From Pararhodobacter zhoushanensis (GTDB taxonomy: Bacteria > Pseudomonadota > Alphaproteobacteria > Rhodobacterales > Rhodobacteraceae), in assembly GCF_003990445.1 (NCBI RefSeq), contig NZ_REEZ01000001.1, forward strand, positions 372,001-436,000: DNA of 64,000 nucleotides, given 5' to 3'. This document shows positions 43,069 to 50,547 of this stretch, piece after piece. Both the position numbers and the translations under genes were made by a program. Every line of letters begins with the position of its first letter. Positions within the stretch are counted from its first letter, which is position 1. Below the pieces are notes generated by a model. It saw only the letters and a program-made list of their open reading frames with translations, was not told where the DNA came from and ran no database searches.

Positions 43069-44484
43069 TCACCCGTTGGTGCGGGTCCGCCAGCTGTCGG
43101 CGTACGAGGTGCGCGCTTCAGCCGCATACGGCGTCGGCGAGACACGAACGCGGATCTCGGCTTGCTTGTGGGCTTCGGTCGAGGTCTTGCCGGTGGTCTC
43201 GGGCTCACCCCATTTCAGGGTCAGCACGTCGCCGATTTCGACATCGGTGCTCACCACGCCGAGGCTCAGCAGGCACCGCTCGTTGAACGAGTAGCCGTTG
43301 AACATCGACATACCGACCATCTTGCCATCGCGCTCGACGCGGTCGGCCGAGGACGACGCGTAGTTCGGCTGCGGGAAGTCGATCCACTTGTAGGGCGTGC
43401 CCTGCTCGAAGGACGAGGCGATGACTTTCAGCACATCGTCACGGTTCCACTCGAACGTGACTTTCTTGCGCTTCGGACCTTCGGCCTTGATTTTCTCCAG
43501 AGCGGCCTTGCCGATGAAGTCGTCTTTTTTCCAGCCGATGTAGAAGTCATAGCCAACTTCGAACGGGTTGACGTAGTAGTCTTCGATGTTGTCCGACACG
43601 AACGAACCACCGATGGCACCCGCCGACTCGTACATGTCAGCGCCCAGCCATTCACGGTAGGCTTTGGTCATGCCATCACCGGTGTAGATGCCCGGCAGCG
43701 GCGACGGAATCCAGCCGGATTCCAGCGTGTTGGTCGAATAGGCACGGCTACCGCACTGAACCAGGTTCACACCGGCGTCGCGTGCAGCCTGCATGACGGT
43801 CGAGTGGATGTAATCCTTGTCCTTGTACGGACCCCAGATTTCCAGACCCGGCGCGCCGGACATGCCGTGACGCAGCGCCTGCACCTTTTTGGAACCGATG
43901 TTGATCCACTCGACGTGGAAGAACTTGATGTCCGGGATCGGGCCGCCGTTCATCTTCTCAAAGATCGCACCGGCGTCAGGGCCCTGGATCTGGAAGCGGT
44001 AATGCTCACGCAGAACGCGCTCACCTTCGGGGCGGCTGTTCGAGCGCGGGTCATAACGGATGCGCACGTTCCAGTTGCCGTACGAAGCGCAGAACATCAG
44101 CCAGTTCGAGGTCGGCGCGCGGCCCACCAGAATGTACTTGTCTTCGCGCTCGCGGAAAATGATGTGGTCGCCGATCACGTGACCAGCGGGGGTGACCGGA
44201 ACGTAGTGCTTGGCACGGTTCAGGCCGAAGTTGTGGAATGCGTTGATCCCGTGGTGAGCCAGGAACTCGGTGGCCTGCGGGCCCTCGACGATCAGCTCGT
44301 CCATGTGGTGCGACTGGTCGAACAGCACGGCCGACTTGCGCCAGGCTTCCTGTTCTACACGCCAGTTGCTGAATTCCGGTGCGACGACCGGATAGACATA
44401 CATGCCAATTTTCGAATTGCGCAGCATGGTGACGGGGTCACCATTGTTTTGTGCGATCAGGGCTTCAAGGCTGGTTGCAACCAT
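43069..44484 (-). CDS. THF-dependent aromatic O-demethylase, LigM/DesA-like
   Basis: A 471-aa GcvT-fold enzyme that closely follows Sphingobium LigM in length and sequence blocks: MLRNSKIGMYVYPVVAPEF, LFDQSHHMDEL, LRHGMSGAPGLEIWGPY, NTLESGWIPSPLPGIYTGD and GAIGGSFVSDNIEDYYVNP. LigM and DesA move the methyl group of vanillate, 3-O-methylgallate or syringate to tetrahydrofolate, leaving a phenol and 5-methyl-THF. It heads an operon with a TRAP importer and MetF, the expected recycling enzyme. GGGAGGAG precedes the ATG. Within the family the exact methoxy substrate cannot be told; DMSP-demethylase-like activity is a less likely alternative. Confidence 0.85.
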   Translation of the reverse strand: MVATSLEALIAQNNGDPVTMLRNSKIGMYVYPVVAPEFSNWRVEQEAWRKSAVLFDQSHHMDELIVEGPQATEFLAHHGINAFHNFGLNRAKHYVPVTPAGHVIGDHIIFREREDKYILVGRAPTSNWLMFCASYGNWNVRIRYDPRSNSRPEGERVLREHYRFQIQGPDAGAIFEKMNGGPIPDIKFFHVEWINIGSKKVQALRHGMSGAPGLEIWGPYKDKDYIHSTVMQAARDAGVNLVQCGSRAYSTNTLESGWIPSPLPGIYTGDGMTKAYREWLGADMYESAGAIGGSFVSDNIEDYYVNPFEVGYDFYIGWKKDDFIGKAALEKIKAEGPKRKKVTFEWNRDDVLKVIASSFEQGTPYKWIDFPQPNYASSSADRVERDGKMVGMSMFNGYSFNERCLLSLGVVSTDVEIGDVLTLKWGEPETTGKTSTEAHKQAEIRVRVSPTPYAAEARTSYADSWRTRTNG

Positions 44485-44509
44485 TTCGATTCTCCTCCCA
44501 AGGCAAGAA

Positions 44510-44517
44510 TGTATACA
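44510..44517. promoter_or_regulatory. Candidate GntR (FCD-type) operator before ligM-like gene
   Basis: TGTATACA, an 8-base palindrome fitting the TnGTnnnACnA pattern of FadR-type regulators, lies 26 bases upstream of the ATG. Two identical octamers lie before the adjacent GntR gene. Confidence 0.5.
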
Positions 44518-44611
44518 ACATGCTTAGAAGGAGGGCTGGATGCAAGTAAATTCGCCCCTCACCGGCCAGTTTCGGCCGATTTTACACAAACCGTGTATGC
44601 ATCGCCGGCTG

Positions 44612-45358
44612 TCAGCGAATGATCAGCGCCATGCCCGGCACGCATTCCGGCGCCTGCGGGTCCGAAACGAAGCTGGCCTCAAGATTGCCGCGCGCGATCC
44701 GGGCGTGTTCGCGCGCGATGAACTCGGCCCGCGCCCCTTCGCGCTGCTCGATCGCCTGCACCAGCGCGCGGTGCTGCGCCTGCGCCAACGCCAGCGAACG
44801 GTTCGAGCGTGCAGCATCCGCCTGCCCCAGCACAAAGGCCGAGGGTGACGCGAAAGGAAGCGACACAACGCGTTCCAGCTCGCGCAGGATGACGGGACTG
44901 GCGCATAATTCCGAAAGACGCTGGTGAAACAGCGCATTCAACTCGCTATAGGCGTCAAAATCGATCTGTTCGCGCCCCGTGGCACCGCCCGGCGCAAAGC
45001 AGCCGTCCAGCCTGTCGAGCAATGCCTTGATCGCCACCAGTTGCGCAGGCTCAACCCCCTGCTCCGCCGCCAGCCGCGCTGCGGTGCCCTCAAGAACACC
45101 GCGCAGCTCGATGGCATCGGTCACATCGCGCAGGCTGAACGAACGTACCTGAAACCCGCCCCCCGGCGCGCGCTCGAGCAACCCCTCTTCGGCCAGCCGC
45201 GACATCGCCTCCCGCACCGGTGTGCGCGAGATCTGCAACTCTTCGGACAGAGCAACCTCGTAAAGCCGCGTGCCACCCGGCAATCCGCCGTGTATGATGC
45301 GCTGGCGCAACTCGTAGGTCGCCCGCTTGGTCAGGTTGACGCTTTTCGATTCGGACAT
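44612..45358 (-). CDS. GntR-family (FCD domain) transcriptional regulator
   Basis: A 248-aa regulator. The N-terminal winged helix (residues about 10-75) has EELQISRTPVREAMSRLAEEG, and the C-terminal FCD domain has LFHQRLSELCAS and histidines for a metal-bound ligand. Start ATG 45358 follows GGGAGGG. It lies just upstream of the ligM-TRAP-metF operon in the same direction, and shares TGTATACA sites with it, so it probably controls that operon and itself. The effector is likely an aromatic acid (inference). Confidence 0.88.
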   Translation of the reverse strand: MSESKSVNLTKRATYELRQRIIHGGLPGGTRLYEVALSEELQISRTPVREAMSRLAEEGLLERAPGGGFQVRSFSLRDVTDAIELRGVLEGTAARLAAEQGVEPAQLVAIKALLDRLDGCFAPGGATGREQIDFDAYSELNALFHQRLSELCASPVILRELERVVSLPFASPSAFVLGQADAARSNRSLALAQAQHRALVQAIEQREGARAEFIAREHARIARGNLEASFVSDPQAPECVPGMALIIR

Positions 45359-45369
45359 GAACCCTCCCA

Positions 45370-45390
45370 TGTATACAGTAAATGTATACA
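45370..45390. promoter_or_regulatory. Paired TGTATACA operator upstream of the GntR gene
   Basis: Two identical octamers TGTATACA (45370-45377 and 45383-45390) are separated by GTAAA, giving a 13-base repeat spacing. They lie 12 bases upstream of the GntR start codon, consistent with autoregulation. Confidence 0.55.
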
Positions 45391-45441
45391 TTTCGCCGCG
45401 ACACGCAAACCCCACGTTGCCGCGACGCCCGTCAACGCAAC

Positions 45442-45462
45442 AGGGGGGCCTTCAGCCCCCCT
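45442..45462 (-). terminator. G/C hairpin in the GntR-SDR gap
   Basis: AGGGGGGC (45442-45449) and GCCCCCCT (45455-45462) form a perfect 8-base stem. It is the first part of a compound intergenic element that separates the SDR-fcs operon from the GntR gene. Confidence 0.55.
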
Positions 45463-45486
45463 CTTCGCTTGCAGCGAATTCACCCC

Positions 45487-45512
45487 CCGAGGATATTTGA
45501 AGAGCAAAGAGG
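45487..45512 (+). repeat. Intergenic repeat core, copy 3
   Basis: The core begins CCGAGGATATTTGAAGAGCA, a variant of the consensus. It faces copy 4 in inverted orientation across a GGCGCGTTAA...TTAACCGCGCC stem-loop (45511-45538). Confidence 0.6.
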
Positions 45513-45538
45513 CGCGTTAAGCTTTCGTTAACCGCGCC

Positions 45539-45566
45539 GCATTTTCTGTCTGAAAGTATCCTCCGG
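45539..45566 (-). repeat. Intergenic repeat core, copy 4
   Basis: On the minus strand the core reads CCGGAGGATACTTTCAGACA and ends AGAAAATGC. Together with copy 3 it forms an inverted pair around a GTTAA-containing hairpin. Confidence 0.65.
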
Positions 45567-45572
45567 GAGGGT

Positions 45573-45597
45573 CCGGGAGGGTGGAAAACCCTCCCGG
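45573..45597 (-). terminator. Terminator-like hairpin after the SDR gene
   Basis: CCGGGAGGGT (45573-45582) and ACCCTCCCGG (45588-45597) form a perfect 10-base stem with a 5-base loop, 31 bases downstream of the SDR stop on the minus strand. It probably ends the fcs-SDR operon. Confidence 0.6.
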
Positions 45598-45628
45598 GTC
45601 TGGCCACCGGCGCGCCGCTTTGCGCGGT

Positions 45629-46390
45629 TTACTTCGCTTTCAGCCGCGCCGATCCGTCCAGCCGCACGCATTCGCCGTTGATGTAGCGATTGGTGGCCAT
45701 GAAACAGACGGTGTCAGCGAACTCCGCCGGATCACCCAGCCGCTGCGGAAAGGGAATGTCCGCCGCCAGCGCCTTTTGCGCCTCTTCGGGCAAGGTATAG
45801 AGCAGCGGGGTCAGGAAAATCCCCGGCGCCACCACGTTGACGCGCACACCGACCCGCGCCAGTTCGCGTGCGACCGGCAGCGACATGGCAACGATGCCGC
45901 CCTTGGAGGCCGCATAGGCCGCCTGCCCGATCTGTCCGTCAAACGCCGCAACGGACGCGGTGTTGATCACCACACCGCGTTCGCCATCCTCAAGCGGCTC
46001 GGCCTGCGCCATGCGGGCGGCCGACAGACGCATCACGTTGAACGTACCGACGAGGTTCACGTTGATCGTGCGCTGGAACATCTCCAGCGCCAGCGGCCCG
46101 TCACGGCCGAGCACGCGCCCGGCAGTGCCGATGCCCGCACAGTTCACCACGATCCGGGGAATGCCATGCGTCGAGGTCGCCGCATCCAGCGCCGCGTTCA
46201 CATCCTCTTCCGAGGTCACATCCCCGCCGACCGCAATCCCGCCAATCTCACCGGCCACGGCCTGCGCTTTGGCCAGATCGCGGTCCAGGATCGCGACCTT
46301 GGCGCCGCGCGCGGCCAGCATGCGGGCCGTTGCTTCGCCCAGCCCCGAGCCTGCGCCCGTGACCAGAACCGAACATCCGTCAATCTGCAT
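45629..46390 (-). CDS. SDR-family 3-hydroxyacyl-CoA dehydrogenase (HSD10-like)
   Basis: A 253-aa short-chain dehydrogenase with TGAGSGLG for NAD, NCAGIG and the catalytic INTASV...YAASK set. The overall sequence resembles type II 3-hydroxyacyl-CoA dehydrogenases. It lies 3 bases downstream of a feruloyl-CoA-synthetase-like gene. In a CoA-dependent phenylpropanoid route it would oxidise the 3-hydroxy-3-arylpropionyl-CoA made by the hydratase to the beta-keto thioester. The substrate is inferred from context. Confidence 0.83.
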   Translation of the reverse strand: MQIDGCSVLVTGAGSGLGEATARMLAARGAKVAILDRDLAKAQAVAGEIGGIAVGGDVTSEEDVNAALDAATSTHGIPRIVVNCAGIGTAGRVLGRDGPLALEMFQRTINVNLVGTFNVMRLSAARMAQAEPLEDGERGVVINTASVAAFDGQIGQAAYAASKGGIVAMSLPVARELARVGVRVNVVAPGIFLTPLLYTLPEEAQKALAADIPFPQRLGDPAEFADTVCFMATNRYINGECVRLDGSARLKAK

Positions 46391-46393
46391 CGC

Positions 46394-48226
46394 TCAGCCC
46401 TTCTTGCCCAGAATAACGCGCTTGCTGCCTGCATAGATGTCGGCAACCAGCTCGGCGCGGTTGGCGCGCACCGCGCGCTGGTTGACCGAGCCTTTGTCGG
46501 TCACTTCGCCGCGATCCATGTTCAGCGCCTCATCCATCACGATCACCCGCAGCACGCGCAGCGACGAGCCGGTGGCGGTGGCGTTATAGGCTGCCAGCTT
46601 CTCGGCCAGTGCCTCGGTCAGTACCGGATGGCGGCAGAGTTCGGCGTCGGACATGCCCTCGCCCCCCGGCACCAGTTTCTCGATGGCCGGGCGGAACGGG
46701 ACCAGCAGCGCGCCGAGGTAATCCTCACCCTCGCCCACGATCACCGCGTCGCGCATCAACCCGCCCAGCGCATCGGTCAGCTTGGCGCGCAGCGCGCCGA
46801 CGCCGACCCAGGTTCCGGTGGACAGCTTGAAGTTCTCAGCCACGCGCCCGTCGAAGAAGAAGCCCTTGGACGGGTCTTGCTCGTCCACGAATTTCAGCGC
46901 GTCGCCCAGACAGTAAAAGCCCTCGTCGTCAAAGGCTTCGGCCGTCAGCTTTTCGTTGCGCCAATAGCCCGGGGTCACGTTCGGCCCTTTGACGCGGGCC
47001 TCCCATTTGCCCTCAACCGGAACCAGCTTCAGGATGATCTCTTTTGCTGGCACACCGATGCAGCCGGCAGGGGCCTCAGGATCGGTGTTGAACAGCGCAA
47101 ACGGTGCGGTTTCGGTCGAGCCAAGCCCGGTGGCCAGCAGCACGCGCTCGCCGGTGGACTTTTCTGCCAGCCGTTCCAGCGCATCCCAGGTGTGCTGGGC
47201 CATCGCCGCACCGGCGTAGTACTTCAGCTTGAGGTTCTTGAAGAACGCATCGGCCAGCGACGGGTCAGCATCCATCGCTTCGACCAGCATCTCGTAGCCG
47301 AAGGGGACGTTCCAGTACCAGTTCGGCTTGATCTCGCGGATATCGCGGATCGTGTTGGCCATCATCTCACGCGTCGGGCGGCCGCCGTCGATGTGGAACG
47401 TACCGCCGTTATAGATGGCAGTGTTGAAGCACAGGTTCCCGCCCGCAACGTGGTTCCATGGCGACCAGTCCAGGATGACCGGCGGCTCGGTGCGCAGATA
47501 GGTGTAGCAATCGGTCATCTGCTCCATGTTCACGCACATCATGCGCTGGGTCTGGATCACCGCCTTGGGCGACCCCGTGGTGCCCGAGGTGAACAGGAAT
47601 TTCGCAATCGTATCGGGGCCGGTGGCCGCATTGGCCTTGTCCACCGCGTCCGTCGCCGGGGTGGCAAGCAGCGCGTCCCAGCTCATCGCAAGGCCTTCGC
47701 CCGAAACACCCAGCACCGGCAGATCGCCGAATACCGCCTCGATCGCCCGGCCAAAGGGGCCGGTATCCTGCACGAAGACCGCGCCCGGCGTGATCTGGTC
47801 GCGTACGGCGTCAAGCTTGCCGAACTCGCCGGCGACCAGTGAATAGGCGGGGGCAATCGCCGCCGACGGGATGCCCGCGTATTGCGCACCCAGCGCGATC
47901 AGCGCGTGCTGGGTCGAATTGCCCGAGAGAATGACAAGCGGCCGGTCGGTCGACAGGCCCATGTCCAGCAGGGCCTGCCCGATGGAGCGGATATGCGTCA
48001 GAAGCTGACCAAAGGTGACACGCTGCCAGACACCGTCAGCGTCGCGCTCGGCCATCCAGGGGGTGTCGGGGCGCTCTTTGGCCCAATGCTTGATGCGGTC
48101 GGACAGGCGTGCGGGATAATCGCCGAGCTTGCCGTTTTGCCAGACCAGGATCGAGCCGTCATCGCGGCGCTCCCAGTCGACGTCGGGATTCCATAGCTCA
48201 ACCGAGCGAAGCGGTGATTCTGTCAT
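46394..48226 (-). CDS. Feruloyl-CoA synthetase-like acyl-CoA ligase
   Basis: A 610-aa AMP-forming ligase of the Fcs size class. It has the P-loop FTSGTTGSPKAV, a GLGSTETAPFALF adenylate motif and a C-terminal FFFDGRVAENFKLSTGTWV hinge typical of feruloyl-CoA synthetases. It activates a hydroxycinnamic-type acid (ferulate, coumarate or their dihydro forms) with ATP and CoA. Start ATG 48226 follows GGAGGA. It is divergent from the hydratase gene across a 149-base region with two 16-bp operator-like repeats. The SDR gene follows in the same operon. Confidence 0.87.
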   Translation of the reverse strand: MTESPLRSVELWNPDVDWERRDDGSILVWQNGKLGDYPARLSDRIKHWAKERPDTPWMAERDADGVWQRVTFGQLLTHIRSIGQALLDMGLSTDRPLVILSGNSTQHALIALGAQYAGIPSAAIAPAYSLVAGEFGKLDAVRDQITPGAVFVQDTGPFGRAIEAVFGDLPVLGVSGEGLAMSWDALLATPATDAVDKANAATGPDTIAKFLFTSGTTGSPKAVIQTQRMMCVNMEQMTDCYTYLRTEPPVILDWSPWNHVAGGNLCFNTAIYNGGTFHIDGGRPTREMMANTIRDIREIKPNWYWNVPFGYEMLVEAMDADPSLADAFFKNLKLKYYAGAAMAQHTWDALERLAEKSTGERVLLATGLGSTETAPFALFNTDPEAPAGCIGVPAKEIILKLVPVEGKWEARVKGPNVTPGYWRNEKLTAEAFDDEGFYCLGDALKFVDEQDPSKGFFFDGRVAENFKLSTGTWVGVGALRAKLTDALGGLMRDAVIVGEGEDYLGALLVPFRPAIEKLVPGGEGMSDAELCRHPVLTEALAEKLAAYNATATGSSLRVLRVIVMDEALNMDRGEVTDKGSVNQRAVRANRAELVADIYAGSKRVILGKKG

Positions 48227-48248
48227 GGTAGGGTCCTCCGTGGCAAAA

Positions 48249-48264
48249 TGTATACTCGGATACA
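48249..48264. promoter_or_regulatory. Candidate operator 1 in the fcs / hydratase divergent promoter
   Basis: TGTATACTCGGATACA is an interrupted dyad (TGTAT...ATACA) that extends outward as AAAATGTAT...ATACATTTT. It lies 22 bases upstream of the fcs start codon. The related sequence at 48287 matches 13 of 16 bases. Confidence 0.5.
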
Positions 48265-48286
48265 TTTTCCGCGGATAGCGAATTAT

Positions 48287-48302
48287 TGTTTACACGGATA
48301 CT
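48287..48302. promoter_or_regulatory. Candidate operator 2 in the fcs / hydratase divergent promoter
   Basis: TGTTTACACGGATACT repeats the first site in direct orientation 38 bases on, between the two divergent genes. A further GGATACTT half-site follows near 48312. Binding by the MarR regulator of the hydratase operon or by the GntR protein are both possible. Confidence 0.45.
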
Positions 48303-48375
48303 TTTTGCGGGGATACTTCCGCAGGAATCGACCGGGAGGGGCGGTTCGCTTTTCAGACAGCGACAGGGCCAAACT

Positions 48376-49149
48376 ATGGATTACCTCACACTTGAGTATA
48401 ACGGCGATGTCGCGGTTGTGGGATTGAATCGTCCGCAAAAGCGCAATGCAATTTCCGACGCCTTCATCGAAGAGCTGAACGACGTCATCACCGACGTTGA
48501 AGCCAACGCCAAAGCCGCCGTGATCCACGGTCACGGCCCGCATTTCTGCGCCGGGCTCGATCTGGCCGAGCACGTCAAGAAAACCCCGTTCGAGGGCGTC
48601 CACGGTTCGCGCCGCTGGCACGAAGTCTTCGGCCGCATCCAGCGCGGCAAGCTGCCGTGGTTCGCGGCGCTGCATGGCGCGGTTGTCGGCGGCGGGCTTG
48701 AACTGGCGTCGTCCGTGCACGTTCGTGTTGCCGACCAGACCGCGTTCTTTGCGCTGCCCGAAGGCCAGCGTGGCATCTTCGTCGGCGGCGGGGCCTCGGT
48801 GCGTTCGGCGCGCCTGATGGGCGTGTCGCGGATGACCGATCTGATGCTGACGGGCCGCTCGGTCGATCCGGTCACCGCCGAGCGTTGGGGCATTGTCAAC
48901 TATGTCGTGGACGCAGGCGAAGCGCTGGCAAAGGCAATCGAGCTGGCCAGGCATGCCGCAACCAACGCGCCGATCTCGACCTATGCGATCATCAACGCCC
49001 TGCCGCGAATCAACGACATGGGCACCGATGACGGGCTGTTCGTCGAAAGCTTCATCGCGTCGTTCACCGCGACCTCGCCTGAGGCCGAAGAACGCCTGAA
49101 CGCCTTCCTGTCCAAAAAGGTGGGCAAAGTCGCCCGCCCCGGCGAATAA
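48376..49149 (+). CDS. Enoyl-CoA hydratase (crotonase family), two-glutamate type
   Basis: A 257-aa crotonase. It has the oxyanion-hole segment HFCAGLDLAEH and both catalytic glutamates of true hydratases, in GGGLELAS and ALPEGQRG. Feruloyl-CoA hydratase-lyases that release vanillin replace the first glutamate; this protein keeps it, so it should stop at the 3-hydroxyacyl-CoA. That fits the neighbouring SDR dehydrogenase and amidohydrolase. The start at 48376 is preferred to the upstream ATG at 48286, whose extra 30 residues overlap the operator region. Confidence 0.86.
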   Translation: MDYLTLEYNGDVAVVGLNRPQKRNAISDAFIEELNDVITDVEANAKAAVIHGHGPHFCAGLDLAEHVKKTPFEGVHGSRRWHEVFGRIQRGKLPWFAALHGAVVGGGLELASSVHVRVADQTAFFALPEGQRGIFVGGGASVRSARLMGVSRMTDLMLTGRSVDPVTAERWGIVNYVVDAGEALAKAIELARHAATNAPISTYAIINALPRINDMGTDDGLFVESFIASFTATSPEAEERLNAFLSKKVGKVARPGE

Positions 49150-49161
49150 GGACCGGGCGCG

Positions 49162-49641
49162 ATGAACGCCCCCTTCCCTGCCACCGTCGACGAAGAAATC
49201 GTCGAGCTGGGTGATCTGCGCGGCTCTGTGGGTTTCATGCTGCGCATGTCACAGACCCGCGCTTACGATCAGTTCTTTCGCGAGTTTGCCGACAGCGATG
49301 TGCGCCCCGGCGAATTCACGGTGATCTGGGTTCTGGGTCTGAACCCGGGGCTCAAGCAGGGAACGCTGGCGCGCACGCTGAACATCAAGCCTGCGCATAC
49401 CACCAAGCTGGTGCAACGGCTGGTGCGCGCAGGCTATATCAAGCGGACGGTCCCGGCTGAGGATCGCCGTTCGGTTCTGCTCTCGCTGACGGCAGCCGGG
49501 CAGACCCATCTGGATACTTACCGCGCGAGCTTTCTCGCCGTACACGCCGCCGAACGTATCGGCCTGACGCCACAAGAAGTCGAGCAACTGCTCGGCCTGC
49601 TTGGCAAACTTACCTTCAAAGAGGCCCCTGAATGCCCCTGA
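49162..49641 (+). CDS. MarR-family transcriptional regulator (CouR-like context)
   Basis: A 159-aa winged-helix protein with LARTLNIKPAHTTKLVQRLV in the recognition helix and a wing with PAEDRRSVLLSLT. It is encoded 12 bases after the hydratase and overlaps the amidohydrolase gene by 10 bases. In other bacteria phenylpropenoid CoA-ligase clusters are repressed by a MarR protein (CouR) that senses the acyl-CoA. By analogy this one may bind the repeats in the fcs/hydratase promoter. Confidence 0.85.
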   Translation: MNAPFPATVDEEIVELGDLRGSVGFMLRMSQTRAYDQFFREFADSDVRPGEFTVIWVLGLNPGLKQGTLARTLNIKPAHTTKLVQRLVRAGYIKRTVPAEDRRSVLLSLTAAGQTHLDTYRASFLAVHAAERIGLTPQEVEQLLGLLGKLTFKEAPECP

Positions 49642-50513
49642 ATCTCGACGATATCATCGCCATCGACATTCACACGCACGCCGAAGAGCCCTGCGATACC
49701 TGCCGTGACGACGGGTATAATGAATTTCAGACGGGCATGGCGAACTACTTCAAGAACCCGGCTGGCGCCGAGGGCATGCTGCCGACCATTCAGGACACCG
49801 CCGCCTATTACCGCGAGCGCAAGATTGCGGCCGTGATCTTTCCGGTCGATGCCGAGCGCGAGACGGGCTTTCGCCGCTATCACAACGAGGAAGTCGCCGA
49901 GATCGCGGCGGCCAACGACGACATTCTGATCCCCTTCGCCTCGATTGATCCGCACAAGGGCAAGATGGGTGTGCGCGAAGCCCGCCGTCTGGTGCGCGAT
50001 TTCGGCATCAAGGGGTTCAAGTTCCACCCGACGTTCCAGGGCTTCTATCCCAACGACCGTATGGCCTATGACCTCTATGAGGCCATTCAGGACGAAGGCG
50101 CGATTGCGCTGTTCCACACCGGCCAGACCGGGGTCGGTTCGGGGATGCGCGGCGGCATGGGCATGCGGCTGAAATACTCGAACCCGATGTATCTGGACGA
50201 TGTGGCGGTTGATTTCCCCGATCTGAAGATCATTCTCGCGCACCCGTCCTTCCCCTGGCAGGAAGAGGCGCTGTCGGTGGCGACCCACAAGCCCAATGTC
50301 TACATCGACCTCAGCGGCTGGTCGCCCAAGTATTTCCCCAAGATTCTGGTGCAATACGCCAATACCATGCTGCGCAAGAAAATGCTGTTCGGCTCGGACT
50401 GGCCGGCGATCACGCCGGACCGTTGGCTGGCCGACTTCGAGAAAGCGGAATTTCGGGACGAGGTACGCCCCCTCATCCTGAAAGAGAATGCCATGAGACT
50501 GCTGAATCTCTGA
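49632..50513 (+). CDS. Amidohydrolase, probable aryl beta-ketoacyl-CoA hydrolase (CouO-like)
   Basis: A 293-aa metal-dependent TIM-barrel hydrolase with an intact HxH site (AIDIHTHAEEPC), FKFHPTFQGF, LFHTGQTGVG, ILAHPSFPW and the metal aspartate in FGSDWPAI. As I recall, in Rhodococcus and Rhodopseudomonas coumarate clusters an amidohydrolase of this group cleaves the aryl beta-ketoacyl-CoA to the benzoate and acetyl-CoA. The co-encoded ligase, hydratase and SDR supply exactly that substrate. The role is inferred from context; other C-C or ester hydrolysis remains possible. Confidence 0.72.
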   Translation: MPLNLDDIIAIDIHTHAEEPCDTCRDDGYNEFQTGMANYFKNPAGAEGMLPTIQDTAAYYRERKIAAVIFPVDAERETGFRRYHNEEVAEIAAANDDILIPFASIDPHKGKMGVREARRLVRDFGIKGFKFHPTFQGFYPNDRMAYDLYEAIQDEGAIALFHTGQTGVGSGMRGGMGMRLKYSNPMYLDDVAVDFPDLKIILAHPSFPWQEEALSVATHKPNVYIDLSGWSPKYFPKILVQYANTMLRKKMLFGSDWPAITPDRWLADFEKAEFRDEVRPLILKENAMRLLNL

Positions 50514-50547
50514 GCATTACAAAGGGCGTCTTTGGGAGGAGACCAAG

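Noticed and set aside
43069-44484. DMSP demethylase (DmdA)
   Set aside because: The length (471 versus about 370 aa) and many sequence blocks follow LigM rather than DmdA.
48376-49149. Feruloyl-CoA hydratase-lyase (vanillin-forming Ech)
   Set aside because: Both glutamates of a true hydratase are present and no vanillin dehydrogenase is nearby, so a simple hydratase is more likely.
49632-50513. 2-pyrone-4,6-dicarboxylate lactonase (LigI) or LigJ hydratase
   Set aside because: Same superfamily, but the operon context is side-chain degradation, and OMA hydration is already covered by GalB; I did not recognise LigI-specific segments.
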